A stretch of 64,000 bases of DNA from Streptomyces sp. NBC_00525 (GTDB lineage Bacteria > Actinomycetota > Actinomycetes > Streptomycetales > Streptomycetaceae): the NCBI RefSeq assembly GCF_036346595.1, contig NZ_CP107834.1, positions 1,364,001 to 1,428,000 of the forward strand, read 5' to 3'. Shown piece by piece: positions 1 to 11,703 of this stretch (position 1 is its first letter; the number at the start of each line of letters is the position of its first letter). The notes under the pieces were generated by a model. The model was not told the DNA's origin. It saw nothing but the letters and a program-made list of their open reading frames with translations, and made no database searches. The position numbers and the translations under genes were made by a program.

Positions 1-2876
<2,876 letters not shown>

Positions 2877-2965
2877 ATGCCGCCGCTGTGACGGCTGACT
2901 ATATGCGTTCATCCGGTCACTCAGAGGGAATAACGGGATCACGCCTCCGAACGAAAGGGGCACCG

Positions 2966-4567
2966 GTGACGGAGCTGCACGACGAGGATCTCCCGGACGG
3001 CCTCAGCGCGGCGGAGCTGGGCATGTGGCAGTCCTTCCGGAACGGCACGACCTACGACCTACGGACCCGCGACCGGGTCCTGGACGATCCCTTCGCCCCG
3101 CACGAGTGGGGCCCCGAACGCAGTGTGGCGGCCCGGATGGTCGCCCGGCTCCTGCTGAGCGGCCCGGCGGCCCGTCCCGGCCGGGTGACGGCGCTCAAGC
3201 TCTGGGGCGTACGGATCACGGGAAAGCTGGACCTGGCGGGCGGGCGCGTCGATCCCTATGTGGAGCTGACGGGCTGCCGGTTCGACGAGGAGGTGGCGTT
3301 CCCCGAGTGCCACTTCACGACGCTGCGGCTGGTGGGGTGCGCGGTGCCCCGCCTGGAGGCGGCCCGGCTGCGCACGGAGGGCGATCTGCATCTGCCGCGC
3401 TGCCGGGTGGAGCGCGGCATCCGGCTCACGGACGCCCAGATCGGCACGGACCTGCTGGTCAGCCAGATCGAGGTGGGTCCGGACCGGCAGGGGCGGGCGC
3501 TGCTCGGGGACGGGCTCACGGTCGCCCAGGACCTCCAGGCCGAGATGGTGGACATGCTCGGGGAGTTGAGTCTGCGCGGCGCGAAGGTGGGCGGTTCGCT
3601 GAGCCTGCGCGGCAGCCGGCTGCGCGCGGTGCGGGGCCGCCGCGCGCTGAACGCGCCGCAGCTCAGCGTCGAGCGGACGCTGTACATGAGCGAGGCGTGG
3701 GTCAGCCTGGACACGGGCTTCCAGGGCACCACTCCCCCGTACGGCATCGCGACCTCGCCGACCCCGGCCCGCGGCACCCGTTCGCAGGTGTTCCGTTGCC
3801 GGGGCGGGGTGCGGCTGGACGACGGCAGGTTCGGGGACGCGGTGGACCTGCACAAGGCGGTGTTCGTGCTCGACGCGCACGAGGAGCTGTCGCTGCGCCG
3901 GACGGTGACGCCGGAGCTGCGGTTCGACCCCGAGCGCCCGGTGCACGGCCGGGTGGTGCTCAACGGGGCGAAGGTGGTCACGCTGATCGACGTCTCGACG
4001 AGCTGGCCGGGCCCCGGCGGTCTGGCGATGGGCGGGTTCGTGTACGAGAACCTCGTCCCGTACGGGCACTTCCCGCTGTCCCGGCGCCTGGAGTGGGTGG
4101 CGGCGGCGACCCCGGAGTACGTGCCGGAGCCGTACGAGCGGCTGGCGGCGGTGCTCCGCAACAGCGGCGAGGACGCGGACGCGCGGGAGGTGCTGCTCGC
4201 CAAGCAGCGCCGCCGCCGGGAGACCCTGCCGCCGGCCGGGAAGCTCTGGGGCTACCTCCAGGACTGGACGGTGGCGTACGGCTACCGGCCGGGGCGGGCC
4301 GCGGTGTGGATGGCGGTGCTGTGGGCGGCGGGCACGCTGGCGTTCTCGCGGTACGACCCGGCCGCGATCAAGGGCGACGAGCATCCCCGGTGGAACGCGG
4401 CGCTGTACGCGCTGGATCTGCTCATCCCGGTGATCGACCTCGGCCAGGACGGCTACTGGCGGATGGAGGGCGGCTGGCAGTGGATGGCCGCCGCGCTGAT
4501 CCTGCTGGGTTGGATACTGGCCACCACGGTCGCGGCGGGCGCCTCCCGGCTGCTGCGCCGCGGCTGA
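2966..4567 (+). CDS. Membrane protein with quasi-repeated beta-helix-like domain and C-terminal two-TM module
   Basis: 533 aa, function unknown. Residues about 75-330 contain irregular repeats of short strands (for example [17 protein letters not shown]) resembling a pentapeptide or right-handed beta-helix fold. A helical linker follows ([20 protein letters not shown], then a KQRRRR cluster). The last ~90 residues hold two predicted TM helices ([14 protein letters not shown] and [20 protein letters not shown]) flanking a hydrophobic segment, [17 protein letters not shown], that could be a re-entrant loop. The GTG at 2966 has a GAAAGGGG ribosome-binding site 5 nt upstream, which favours it over the open frame from 2888. 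I recall similar actinobacterial proteins labelled as membrane oxidoreductases, but I see no cofactor motif. Confidence 0.85.
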   Translation: MTELHDEDLPDGLSAAELGMWQSFRNGTTYDLRTRDRVLDDPFAPHEWGPERSVAARMVARLLLSGPAARPGRVTALKLWGVRITGKLDLAGGRVDPYVELTGCRFDEEVAFPECHFTTLRLVGCAVPRLEAARLRTEGDLHLPRCRVERGIRLTDAQIGTDLLVSQIEVGPDRQGRALLGDGLTVAQDLQAEMVDMLGELSLRGAKVGGSLSLRGSRLRAVRGRRALNAPQLSVERTLYMSEAWVSLDTGFQGTTPPYGIATSPTPARGTRSQVFRCRGGVRLDDGRFGDAVDLHKAVFVLDAHEELSLRRTVTPELRFDPERPVHGRVVLNGAKVVTLIDVSTSWPGPGGLAMGGFVYENLVPYGHFPLSRRLEWVAAATPEYVPEPYERLAAVLRNSGEDADAREVLLAKQRRRRETLPPAGKLWGYLQDWTVAYGYRPGRAAVWMAVLWAAGTLAFSRYDPAAIKGDEHPRWNAALYALDLLIPVIDLGQDGYWRMEGGWQWMAAALILLGWILATTVAAGASRLLRRG

Positions 4568-4800
4568 ACCGGCCGGTCCGACGCGTACCGGGACCGCCCC
4601 GGTACGGCGGGCCGTCCGGGGCCCGGCTCCGCCGGGACAGATCACGGGCCTTCTGCCCATGACCGTAGAGAATCAGCCACAATCCGCGCGTTCCTTTACT
4701 TCTCCTTGACCGTGGCCCCGACAGTGCGTCCACTCAGCACCAAAACTTCACAGCACTCCCCTTGGCGCGGCTCCCACCTGCGCTTTCAATGGTCTGCACC

Positions 4801-5826
4801 ATGCCTTTCCTCAGCGCCCTGCTCCGAACCGCGCGCGTGATCCGGCACTCCCCGGTGCTCTCCACCGGGCTGTCCGCCGATCACACGGTGCTGCTCGACG
4901 CCCCCGACGAATGGCTCTCCCCCGCGCTGGTGGCCGCCGCCGCCGGGGAGTACGGACCGGCCGCGAAACTCCTCGCGGCCACCAGGGAAGGGGCCGAGTG
5001 GGAGCGCCGGGACCGCTATCTGCGGCGGCTCGTCGTCTTCGCCCGCAACCGGGGCGGCTGGCTCGCGGAGTGGCTGACCGCCGCCCCGCGCGACCCCGAC
5101 GCCCTGCTCGTCAAGGCGCAGCTCGCCGTCGACCACGCCTGGGAGTCGCCGGCCCGCGCGGAGCAGCTGCGCGAGGTGGGCCCGCTGATCACGGCCGCCG
5201 CAGCCGGCGACCCCCGCGACCCGGTGCCCTGGCGCCTCGCGCTGGACCACGCGCGGGGCACCCAGGCCACGCACACCACCTTCGAGGCGCTGTGGGAGCA
5301 GGCCCTGCGGCGCTCGACGCACCACTACGGCTGCCATGTCGCCGCCCTCCAGTACCTGTCGGCCGCCTGGTACGGCTCGCACCGCGAGTGCTTCGACTTC
5401 GCCGAGCGGGCCGCCCACGACTCGGCGGCCGGCTCGCTGGTGCGGGCGCTGCCGCTGCGGGCCGCGTTCGCGATGATCTCCGAGGGGGCGGGCACCCGTT
5501 CGTCCTCGGTGCAGGTGGAGCGGATCGACTCGGCGGCGGACCTGGCGATCTCCCTGTCGGCCTCGTTCGCCCCCGGCGACCCGTGGCCGGCCGAGGTCCG
5601 CAACCTGCTCGCGTACGTCCTGGTGGTGCGGGGCCGGTGGGGCGAGGCGCTGGAGCAGTTCCGCCGGATCGGGCCGCACGCGGCGTCGTTCCCGTGGGCG
5701 TCGGTGTCCGGCGATCCGCTGCGCCGGTTCCTGGACGCGCGGGAGAGCGCACGGCTGCGGGTGGCCTCGGCGACGCCTCTGCGCCACGGTGCCGGACGGG
5801 GACGGGCGCGCGGCCATTACGCTTGA
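4801..5826 (+). CDS. Conserved hypothetical protein, alpha-helical, TPR-like
   Basis: 341 aa from the ATG at 4801; an in-frame ATG at 4789 and a TTG at 4762 are alternatives, and none has a strong ribosome-binding site. No signal peptide or TM segment. The protein is Ala/Leu/Arg-rich with repeated helical pairs, such as AAAAGEYGPAAKLLAATREG and ALEQFRRIGPHAASF, resembling solenoid or TPR folds used for protein contacts. Its stop lies 5 nt before the start of the LON-domain gene. Function unknown; codon use is typical of real genes here. Confidence 0.75.
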   Translation: MPFLSALLRTARVIRHSPVLSTGLSADHTVLLDAPDEWLSPALVAAAAGEYGPAAKLLAATREGAEWERRDRYLRRLVVFARNRGGWLAEWLTAAPRDPDALLVKAQLAVDHAWESPARAEQLREVGPLITAAAAGDPRDPVPWRLALDHARGTQATHTTFEALWEQALRRSTHHYGCHVAALQYLSAAWYGSHRECFDFAERAAHDSAAGSLVRALPLRAAFAMISEGAGTRSSSVQVERIDSAADLAISLSASFAPGDPWPAEVRNLLAYVLVVRGRWGEALEQFRRIGPHAASFPWASVSGDPLRRFLDARESARLRVASATPLRHGAGRGRARGHYA

Positions 5827-5831
5827 CCGCT

Positions 5832-6575
5832 GTGACCACCGCTCGCCTGCCCCTGTTCCCGCTGAACGCGGTGCTGTTCCCTGGCCTCGTGCTGCCCCTG
5901 AACGTCTTCGAGGAGCGATATCGCGCCATGATGCGCGAGCTCCTCACCCTCGACGAGGACGAACCGCGCCGGTTCGCCGTGGTCGCCATCCGGGACGGCC
6001 GGGAGACCGCCGTGACCGGGCTGGGCATGCCGGAGGCGGTGCGCGCGCCCGTCGAGCGCGGCCCGGCGGACGGCTTCGGCCCGGACCCCCTGCAGGCCCT
6101 GCACCGGGTGGGCTGCGTCGCCGACGCGGCGACCGTGCGGGAGCGCGCGGACGGCAGCTTCGAGGTGCTGGCCACCGGTACGACCCGGGTGCGGCTGCTG
6201 TCCGTGGACGCGAGCGGCCCGTTCCTCGTGGCCGAGGTGGAGGAGCTCCAGGAGGACCCGGGCGACGAGGCGGGCCCCCTCGCGGAGGGCGTCCTGCGGG
6301 CCTTCCGCGGCTACCAGAAGCGGCTGGCCGGTGCGAGCGAGCGCACGCTGACCACGGGGGCGGACCTGCCGGACGACCCGTCGGTCGTCTCCTACCTGGT
6401 CGCCTCCACGGTGGTCCTGGACATCCCCGCCAAACAGCGCCTCCTCCAGGCCCCGGACACCGCGACCCGGCTCCGCGAGGAACTGCGGCTGCTGCGCTCG
6501 GAGACCGCGGTGATCCGGCATCTGCCGTCGCTCCCGGCGGTGGACCTGACGGTCGCCCCGACGCACCCCAACTGA
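5832..6575 (+). CDS. LON substrate-binding domain protein
   Basis: 247 aa, matching the free-standing LON N-terminal (LON substrate-binding, PUA-like) family. It opens with the typical LPLFPLNAVLFPGLVLPLNV and FEERYRAMM motif and ends with helices, but has no ATPase or protease domain. Likely a soluble accessory or adaptor protein; its substrate is unknown. The GTG at 5832 lacks a Shine-Dalgarno. A TACGCT -10-like hexamer (5818-5823) sits 8 nt upstream, so it may be leaderless in addition to any read-through from the preceding gene. Confidence 0.88.
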   Translation: MTTARLPLFPLNAVLFPGLVLPLNVFEERYRAMMRELLTLDEDEPRRFAVVAIRDGRETAVTGLGMPEAVRAPVERGPADGFGPDPLQALHRVGCVADAATVRERADGSFEVLATGTTRVRLLSVDASGPFLVAEVEELQEDPGDEAGPLAEGVLRAFRGYQKRLAGASERTLTTGADLPDDPSVVSYLVASTVVLDIPAKQRLLQAPDTATRLREELRLLRSETAVIRHLPSLPAVDLTVAPTHPN

Positions 6576-6599
6576 CCGCGACCCGGAGAGAGCCCGCCC

Positions 6600-7103
6600 G
6601 TGGCGAAGAAGCAGAAGAAGCAGGCCCAGTCCGGCGGCACCCCCGCCACGGTCGCGCTCACCGCGGCGGGCACGGCGTTCACCGTGCACGCCTACGAGCA
6701 CGATCCGGCGGCGCCGTCCTACGGCGAGGAGGCGTCCCGGGCGCTGGGCGTCCCGCCGGAGCGTGTCTTCAAGACCCTGGTGGCCGACGTGGACGGCCGG
6801 CTGACGGTCGCGGTCGTCCCGGTCGCCGGCTCCCTGGACCTCAAGGCGCTGGCCTCGGCGGCCGGCGGCAAGCGCGCCACGATGGCGGACCCGGCCGCGG
6901 CGGAACGCACCACGGGCTACGTCCGGGGCGGCATCTCCCCGCTGGGCCAGCGCAAGCGCCTCCCCACCGTCCTGGACGCCTCGGCCCGCGCCCACGCCAC
7001 GATCTGCGTGTCGGCGGGCCGCCGGGGCCTGGAGGTGGAACTCGCCCCGGACGACCTGGCGACGCTGACGGCCGCGACCTTCGCAGACATCGCCCGCACC
7101 TGA
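6600..7103 (+). CDS. ybaK: YbaK/EbsC-type Cys-tRNA(Pro) deacylase
   Basis: 167 aa. The YbaK family hydrolyses mischarged Cys-tRNA(Pro). Seen here: a Lys-rich N-terminus (AKKQKKQ), the VFKTLVADVDG segment with the conserved lysine, the TTGYVRGGISPLGQRKRLPT motif containing the GGISP core, and a C-terminal SAGRRGLEVEL. The GTG start at 6600 has GGAGAG at 6585-6590. It lies 24 nt after the LON-domain gene and probably shares its transcript. Confidence 0.92.
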   Translation: MAKKQKKQAQSGGTPATVALTAAGTAFTVHAYEHDPAAPSYGEEASRALGVPPERVFKTLVADVDGRLTVAVVPVAGSLDLKALASAAGGKRATMADPAAAERTTGYVRGGISPLGQRKRLPTVLDASARAHATICVSAGRRGLEVELAPDDLATLTAATFADIART

Positions 7104-7136
7104 CGCCCGGCCGCGCTATCAGCCCTTGCCGCACTT

Positions 7137-7212
7137 CAGCCCCTCCGGCGCTTGAGGAGCGGGGTTCCGGGGCAGCGCCCCGGTTTCGGGAAGGGGGCGG
7201 GGTGGGGAAGAA
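7137..7212. repeat. Streptomyces dispersed intergenic repeat with hairpin
   Basis: The stretch beginning CAGCCCCTCCGGCGCTTGAG, followed by GGTTCCGGGGC and TTTCGGGAAGGGGGCGGGG, matches a sequence I recognise as recurring in Streptomyces intergenic regions (often CAGCCCGTCCGGCGTTTGAG with a CCGGGG hairpin). It holds a perfect 7-bp stem with a 3-nt loop at 7167-7183. It lies between convergent genes and may act as a terminator. Confidence 0.6.
7167..7183. terminator. Hairpin between convergent ybaK and DUF2567 genes
   Basis: CCGGGGC (7167-7173), loop AGC, GCCCCGG (7177-7183). It is 63 nt past the ybaK stop and 44 nt past the end of the minus-strand DUF2567 gene, so it could terminate both. There is no U-tract, as is usual for Streptomyces. 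Confidence 0.5.
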
Positions 7213-7227
7213 GCCGCGCGCAGCGCC

Positions 7228-7953
7228 CTACGCCTTGTCACCCGGCGACGGCGCGGAGGGCGCAGCCGGAGGCGCGGCGGGCGCCGGGGCCGCATCCGGC
7301 CCCCACCCGCCGTACGACGCCCACTCCCCCTCGAACTCCCGCGGCCCCCACGCCGCGGCCAGCAACAGGTACACCACCATCGCCCCCAGCGCCCAGGCCA
7401 GCAGCATCCCCTTGGCGTGCAGCTCCAGCGGCGCGTCGAACACCACCCCCTTGCCGACCTCCCGCGCGTGCGCGACGACGTCGTCGGTGGGGCCCAGCCG
7501 CGTACCGACCTGCCAGGCCAGCAGCGAACCGAGCACGCTGCCGAGCGCGAGGCCCGCCGTCAGCCAGATCCCGCCGCGCCGCTCGTACCAGAAGGCCAGC
7601 CCCGCCGCGACCGCCCCGAACGCCAGCCCGAGCAGGGCAAACGTTCCGTCGGCGCCGATCGACTCCTCGCCCTCGCTGTTGTTCAGGAAGACGGCCGTGC
7701 CGTCGGAGATCAGCGGCACCCGGGGCGCCAGCCACAGCCACAGCAGCCCCAGCAGCACGCCGGAGACCGTCACGGCGGCCGCGACGACACCGGCCTTGCG
7801 CAGCTCCTGGCGCACTTCCTCCGGGTCGGTCTCCCGCACGGGAGGGGCCCACGTCGAACCGTAGTGCTGTCCACCGTTCGCGGCGGCCAGCTCCTGCCAG
7901 TGCTGGTATTGGTCGGGCGAGGGCCGGTGCGGTGGCGTAAGGGGTGAGGTCAC
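7228..7953 (-). CDS. DUF2567-type membrane protein
   Basis: 241 aa. The cytoplasmic N-terminus (QYQHWQELAAANGGQHYG) is followed by about four TM segments: VVAAAVTVSGVLLGLLWLWLA, FALLGLAFGAVAAGLAFWY, IWLTAGLALGSVLGSLLAW and GMLLAWALGAMVVYLLLAAAW. A Pro/Ala-rich tail follows. The layout matches actinobacterial DUF2567 proteins of unknown function. It starts with GTG at 7953, 34 nt after the ABC permease stop, so it may be the third gene of that operon. Confidence 0.82.
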   Translation of the reverse strand: MTSPLTPPHRPSPDQYQHWQELAAANGGQHYGSTWAPPVRETDPEEVRQELRKAGVVAAAVTVSGVLLGLLWLWLAPRVPLISDGTAVFLNNSEGEESIGADGTFALLGLAFGAVAAGLAFWYERRGGIWLTAGLALGSVLGSLLAWQVGTRLGPTDDVVAHAREVGKGVVFDAPLELHAKGMLLAWALGAMVVYLLLAAAWGPREFEGEWASYGGWGPDAAPAPAAPPAAPSAPSPGDKA

Positions 7954-7987
7954 CGTGCCATCGTGCCAGGCGCCCGTGGGCCGCGCC

Positions 7988-8770
7988 TCACCGGACCGCC
8001 GCCCTGCGGTACGCCCAGGTCGCCACGGCGAGCGAGACGACGCCGACGACGGCGCAGACCGCCAGGTCGAGGGCGACGACCGCCCAGTCGGGGTGGCTGT
8101 CGAAGGACCGGGCCAGCGCCTCGACCCCGTAGGTGGAGGGCAGCAGGTCGCGCGCCCAGCCCACCGGCCCCGGCAGCCGGTCGGCCGGCAGGACGCCCAG
8201 CAGCAGCGCGGCGGACATGCCGAGCTGGCCGAGCAGGGTGGCCAGTTCCTGGCGCGGGGCGAGCAGCCCGAGCGCGGCGCCGAGCCCGGACAGGGCGGCG
8301 CCGGAGAGCGGGATGACGGCGACGAGCACCCACAGATGGGCCATCGGCAGCCCGAACAGCACGCTGCCGGTCACCGCCGTGACCACGGTGCCGGGCACGG
8401 TGAAGGAGGCGTACGCCCCGGCCGCGCCGAGCACCACGGCGGCGGGCGGCACGGGCAGCGTGGCGTAGTGGTCGAGCCCGCCGCCGGCCCGCAGCTGCCC
8501 GAAGTACTGGGCGAGGAGGTTGAGCGCGACGAAGGCGACGACCAGGACGCTGGAGCCGGCGACGACGGCCCGCGCCTCGGAGCCGCCGTCCACCACCCCG
8601 CGCATCAGGACCATGATGCCGATGGACTGGAAGGTCGCCACGAACAGCAGTGGGATGCGGGCCACCCGGGCGCGGGAGAGCTGGGCCCGGTAGACGGCCG
8701 CGAGGGAGGGGAACAGCCGGGCCCTCGGGGCGAGCGCCGCCGCCCCGGACACCGTGCCGATTCCGCTCAT
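7988..8770 (-). CDS. ABC-2 type transporter permease
   Basis: 260 aa integral membrane protein with about six hydrophobic segments, for example VLVVAFVALNLLAQYFG, WVLVAVIPLSGAALSGLGAA and AVCAVVGVVSLAVATWAYR. It is the membrane half of an exporter or drug-efflux type ABC-2 system. Its ATG at 8770 overlaps the ATPase stop by 4 nt (ATGA), tying the two subunits together. The substrate cannot be told from sequence. Confidence 0.9.
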   Translation of the reverse strand: MSGIGTVSGAAALAPRARLFPSLAAVYRAQLSRARVARIPLLFVATFQSIGIMVLMRGVVDGGSEARAVVAGSSVLVVAFVALNLLAQYFGQLRAGGGLDHYATLPVPPAAVVLGAAGAYASFTVPGTVVTAVTGSVLFGLPMAHLWVLVAVIPLSGAALSGLGAALGLLAPRQELATLLGQLGMSAALLLGVLPADRLPGPVGWARDLLPSTYGVEALARSFDSHPDWAVVALDLAVCAVVGVVSLAVATWAYRRAAVR

Positions 8771-9783
8771 GCCTTCACCAGTCCCTTGGTCGCGCCGCCG
8801 CCGAGCGCGAGATAGACGTCCTCCAGGCTCGGCGTCGCCAGGCTGAAGTCGTCGAGGGCGGCGAAGGCCGCGCCCCCGGTCACCGCGGCGACCGCCGCCC
8901 GCGCCTCGTCGGGCGCCAGCCGCAGCGCCCAGCGCCGCCCGGACTCCTGGGCGACGGCGCGCAGGGCCGCGACCTCGGGGACCTCCAGCGGGGCGCGTTC
9001 GCGCCAGACCAGCTCGACCCGGATCTCACCGGCGACGCGCTCCTTGAGCCCGGCCGGGGTGTCGCAGGCGATGACCTTGCCGCGTTCGATGACGGCGACC
9101 CGGTCCAGGACGGTCTCGGCCTCGATGACGTTGTGGGTGACGAGCAGGACCGTGGCGCCGCGCTCGGCGCGCCTGCGGTCCACGGCGGCCCAGACGGCGC
9201 GCCGGGCGACCGGGTCCATGCCGGTCGTCGGCTCGTCCAGGACGAGGACCGGGCGCTCCCCGACGAGCGCGGCGGCGAAGCAGGCGAGGCGGCGCTGGCC
9301 GCCGGAGAGCTTCTTCAGGGGCCGCCCGGCGAGGTCGGCGAGGCCGAGTTCGTCCAGGACGGCGTCGCGCTCGGCGCGGGCCTCGCGCGCGGGCAGGCCG
9401 CGCAGCCGTCCGGTGGTCTCGGCGGCCAGGGCGACGGTCAGCTCGTCGAGGGCGGTGGACTCCTGCCCGAGGTAGCCGATCAGCCGGGAGGCCCGTTCGG
9501 GGTGGCGCACGAGGTCGTGGCCCAGCATGTGCACGCTGCCGGAGTCGGGCCGCATCAGGCCGGTGAGCTGGCGTACGAGGGTGGACTTGCCGGCTCCGTT
9601 GGGCCCGAGCAGTCCGAAGATCTCACCGCGCCGGACGTCGAGGCTGATGCCGTCGGTGGCGCGTACCTCCGGGGTCGCGGGGGCGCCGCGGCGGCCCCGT
9701 GCCGGGGGGTAGGTCTTCACCAGATCGCGCACCGCGCACACGGTCCCGCTCGCCGTCGGCGCCTGCACTGTCCCCGTACTCAC
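8767..9783 (-). CDS. ABC transporter ATP-binding protein (drug-efflux type)
   Basis: 338 aa. Complete nucleotide-binding domain: Walker A GPNGAGKST, signature LSGGQRR, Walker B VLVLDEPTTGMD and switch histidine in LLVTHN. A C-terminal extension follows, as in DrrA/CcmA-like export ATPases. It energises the overlapping permease. The GTG at 9783 lacks a Shine-Dalgarno; on the minus strand a TACCCT hexamer (plus coordinates 9792-9797) sits 8 nt upstream, consistent with a leaderless transcript. Confidence 0.93.
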   Translation of the reverse strand: MSTGTVQAPTASGTVCAVRDLVKTYPPARGRRGAPATPEVRATDGISLDVRRGEIFGLLGPNGAGKSTLVRQLTGLMRPDSGSVHMLGHDLVRHPERASRLIGYLGQESTALDELTVALAAETTGRLRGLPAREARAERDAVLDELGLADLAGRPLKKLSGGQRRLACFAAALVGERPVLVLDEPTTGMDPVARRAVWAAVDRRRAERGATVLLVTHNVIEAETVLDRVAVIERGKVIACDTPAGLKERVAGEIRVELVWRERAPLEVPEVAALRAVAQESGRRWALRLAPDEARAAVAAVTGGAAFAALDDFSLATPSLEDVYLALGGGATKGLVKA

Positions 9784-9894
9784 GAGGTACGAGGGTACGG
9801 GGTCCGGGAACCGGCATTACGCACGGGGCCGCACCGATCGGACACCGACGCGGCGAACGCCCGGCGGGTTGAGCGAACCCCGGCCGAATCGGTC

Positions 9895-11205
9895 TCAGTC
9901 TCCGGCGGGCCCGGATTTACCGGCTTTCTCCGCCTTCTCGGCCGCCCGCTCGGCGGCCGGGGGGTGGTCGGCCGCCGTCGTCACGTCGATCTCGCGCCAG
10001 AAGCCCGCCCGGATCGCGTACCGGTCGTGCTCGTCGATCTGGTCGTCCTTGTGGGCGAGGAGGCCGAAGCGCGCCGCGTACCGCAGGAGTTCGCCGTCGA
10101 TGCGGTGCGGGATGCGCGGGTAGAGGGAGGACAGCCGGGGCAGGTGACCGGTCTCCGGGAGCCGCTCCATCCAGCGCCGGGCGAAGACCTGCCCCACCTC
10201 GTAGGGGTCGCCGCCGACCGTGGTGATGTCCTCCTCGCGGTCGGCCCAGCGCTGTTCGGCGCTGGTGAGCTGGGCGAGCGTCGGCAGGGACGCGGTCTCG
10301 GCGGGTTCGCCGAGGGGGCCGCCGCGCTCCACCCAGCCCCGGTCGGAGGACCAGCGCAGGGTCGCCGCGGGCTGCGGTGCCGGCTGGCGCTCGGGCTGTC
10401 CCAGCGGGCCGCGCAGGGTGCCGGCCAGGTCCTTGGGGGTGGGCACGCCCTTGGCGGCGGGGCCGTGCGCGGCCGGGGCGGCGCTCTCGCCGGGCCGGGG
10501 GGCCGCCTCCTCGCCGGTGCCCGCGGTCCCGGTCCGCTCGGCGGCGCGGGAGGCGCGCTCGGCGGAGGCGGCGAGGGCCGACTCGGGCAGCGGGGCGGAG
10601 AGGATGGCGGCGATCTCGGGGCGCGGGACGGGCGGCGGGGCGCAGGGGCCGCCGGTCTCCTTGGCCCGGACGGCCTGGGTGATCCAGGCGCGGTCCAGGA
10701 CGCGGCGCTCGTCGGCCTCGGCGACCAGGTCCTCGGACTGGTTGTAGTCGCCGTCGGCGGCCTGGACGGCCCAGAGGTGGACGGCGACGCCGTGTTCCTT
10801 GGCGGACATCAGGCCGGGGAGCAGATCGCCGTCGCCGGTCACCAGGACCACGTCGGAGCAGGCGCGGTTGCGGGCGAGTTCGGTGAGTTCGGCGTGCATC
10901 GCGGCGTCGACGCCCTTCTGCGCCCAGCGCCCGTCGCTGCGGGTGAGGGCGCCGAGGCGGACCGTGACCCGCGGCATGACGCGCAGTCTGCGGTGTTCGG
11001 GCTGCGGGACGCGGTCGGGCGCGCCGTCGAACCAGTAGATCCGCAGCAGGGGCTGTGCGGTGTCGGCCTCGGCGCGTTCGCGCAGCTGCTGGATCAGGGC
11101 CGCGTGGTCGACGGTGATGCGGGACCGGGCGGGTTCTCCCGCCAGCAGGCTCGCGGCTGCGCCCAGCAGATAGCCGGCGTCCACCAGGACGACGCAACGG
11201 TCCAC
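9895..11205 (-). CDS. NYN (PIN-like) domain protein, putative ribonuclease
   Basis: 436 aa. The N-terminal ~190 residues form a NYN/LabA-type PIN-like domain with conserved acidic residues in VVLVDAGYLLG, KGVDAAMHAELTELA and VVLVTGDGDLLPGL. A low-complexity Ala/Pro/Glu linker follows, and the C-terminal ~130 residues (VGQVFARRWMERLPE onward) form a winged-helix-like domain. The family is thought to cut RNA; the substrate here is unknown. I chose the GTG at 11205 because AGAGGG precedes it by about 9 nt; the GTG at 11214 would sit on that ribosome-binding site. Confidence 0.88.
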   Translation of the reverse strand: MDRCVVLVDAGYLLGAAASLLAGEPARSRITVDHAALIQQLRERAEADTAQPLLRIYWFDGAPDRVPQPEHRRLRVMPRVTVRLGALTRSDGRWAQKGVDAAMHAELTELARNRACSDVVLVTGDGDLLPGLMSAKEHGVAVHLWAVQAADGDYNQSEDLVAEADERRVLDRAWITQAVRAKETGGPCAPPPVPRPEIAAILSAPLPESALAASAERASRAAERTGTAGTGEEAAPRPGESAAPAAHGPAAKGVPTPKDLAGTLRGPLGQPERQPAPQPAATLRWSSDRGWVERGGPLGEPAETASLPTLAQLTSAEQRWADREEDITTVGGDPYEVGQVFARRWMERLPETGHLPRLSSLYPRIPHRIDGELLRYAARFGLLAHKDDQIDEHDRYAIRAGFWREIDVTTAADHPPAAERAAEKAEKAGKSGPAGD

Positions 11206-11436
11206 GCGTTCCACCCTCTTCCAGGCACTCGGGTTCGGGTTTTCCCAGGGTTCCTTCGAGTCTGCCCGACCGCGACGGGGTTGACGGCCGGAACTGGATC
11301 ATCGGCGTGGCGGATCGCGAAAAGCGCGCATCATACCCCCTCACTACGCACGGTAATGATCCGACATGCGATGTTTATCCGATTATGTGAATCTGACGGT
11401 GGTCCTGGCCCCGAGAGTCCTTACAGGAGGAACACC

Positions 11437-11616
11437 ATGGCCAAGAACAAGAACCGCAAGCAGGGCAGCCATCAGGAGCGCGCTTCGCAGGCGGAGCGCG
11501 GCACCCAGGAGGCGCGCTCGACGGCTTTCGAGTCGCAGAGCCAGTCCCAGGCGCAGGCCCAGGGCAGCCCTGCCGATGTTGCGCGCAAGCATCAGCGGCG
11601 CTTCGGCCACAACTGA
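11437..11616 (+). CDS. Small hydrophilic Gln/Ser-rich protein (59 aa)
   Basis: Starts AKNKNRKQGSHQERASQAER and has a QSQSQAQAQ stretch. Highly charged, no TM or signal, likely disordered. A strong AGGAGG (11425-11430) lies 6 nt before the ATG. I recognise the pattern as a small conserved Streptomyces protein, but its function is unknown. The 220-nt AT-richer region upstream, shared with the divergent NYN gene, probably holds its promoter. Confidence 0.85.
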   Translation: MAKNKNRKQGSHQERASQAERGTQEARSTAFESQSQSQAQAQGSPADVARKHQRRFGHN

Positions 11617-11652
11617 CCGGGACTTCTCCGGTACGGCCATCGGCCGGCAGAC

Positions 11653-11692
11653 CGGAAGGGGCGGCCCCGCTTCGGCGGAGCCGCCCCTTCCG
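11653..11692. terminator. Bidirectional hairpin terminator between the 59-aa gene and dnaE1
   Basis: 13-bp perfect stem (11653-11665 with 11680-11692), then one C-A mismatch and a 4-bp CCGC/GCGG stem closed by a TTCG tetraloop. It lies 36 nt past the plus-strand stop and 11 nt past the dnaE1 stop, so it can end both convergent transcripts. Confidence 0.8.
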
Positions 11693-11703
11693 TGCGCCGC
11701 TGC

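Noticed and set aside
7152..7947. Plus-strand open frames over the DUF2567 gene
   Set aside because: Arg/Pro-rich translations without motifs; the minus-strand protein has clear TM segments.
11296..11362. GGATCAT ... ATGATCC inverted repeat between the NYN and 59-aa genes
   Set aside because: 7-bp arms separated by 53 nt are weak evidence; probably chance.
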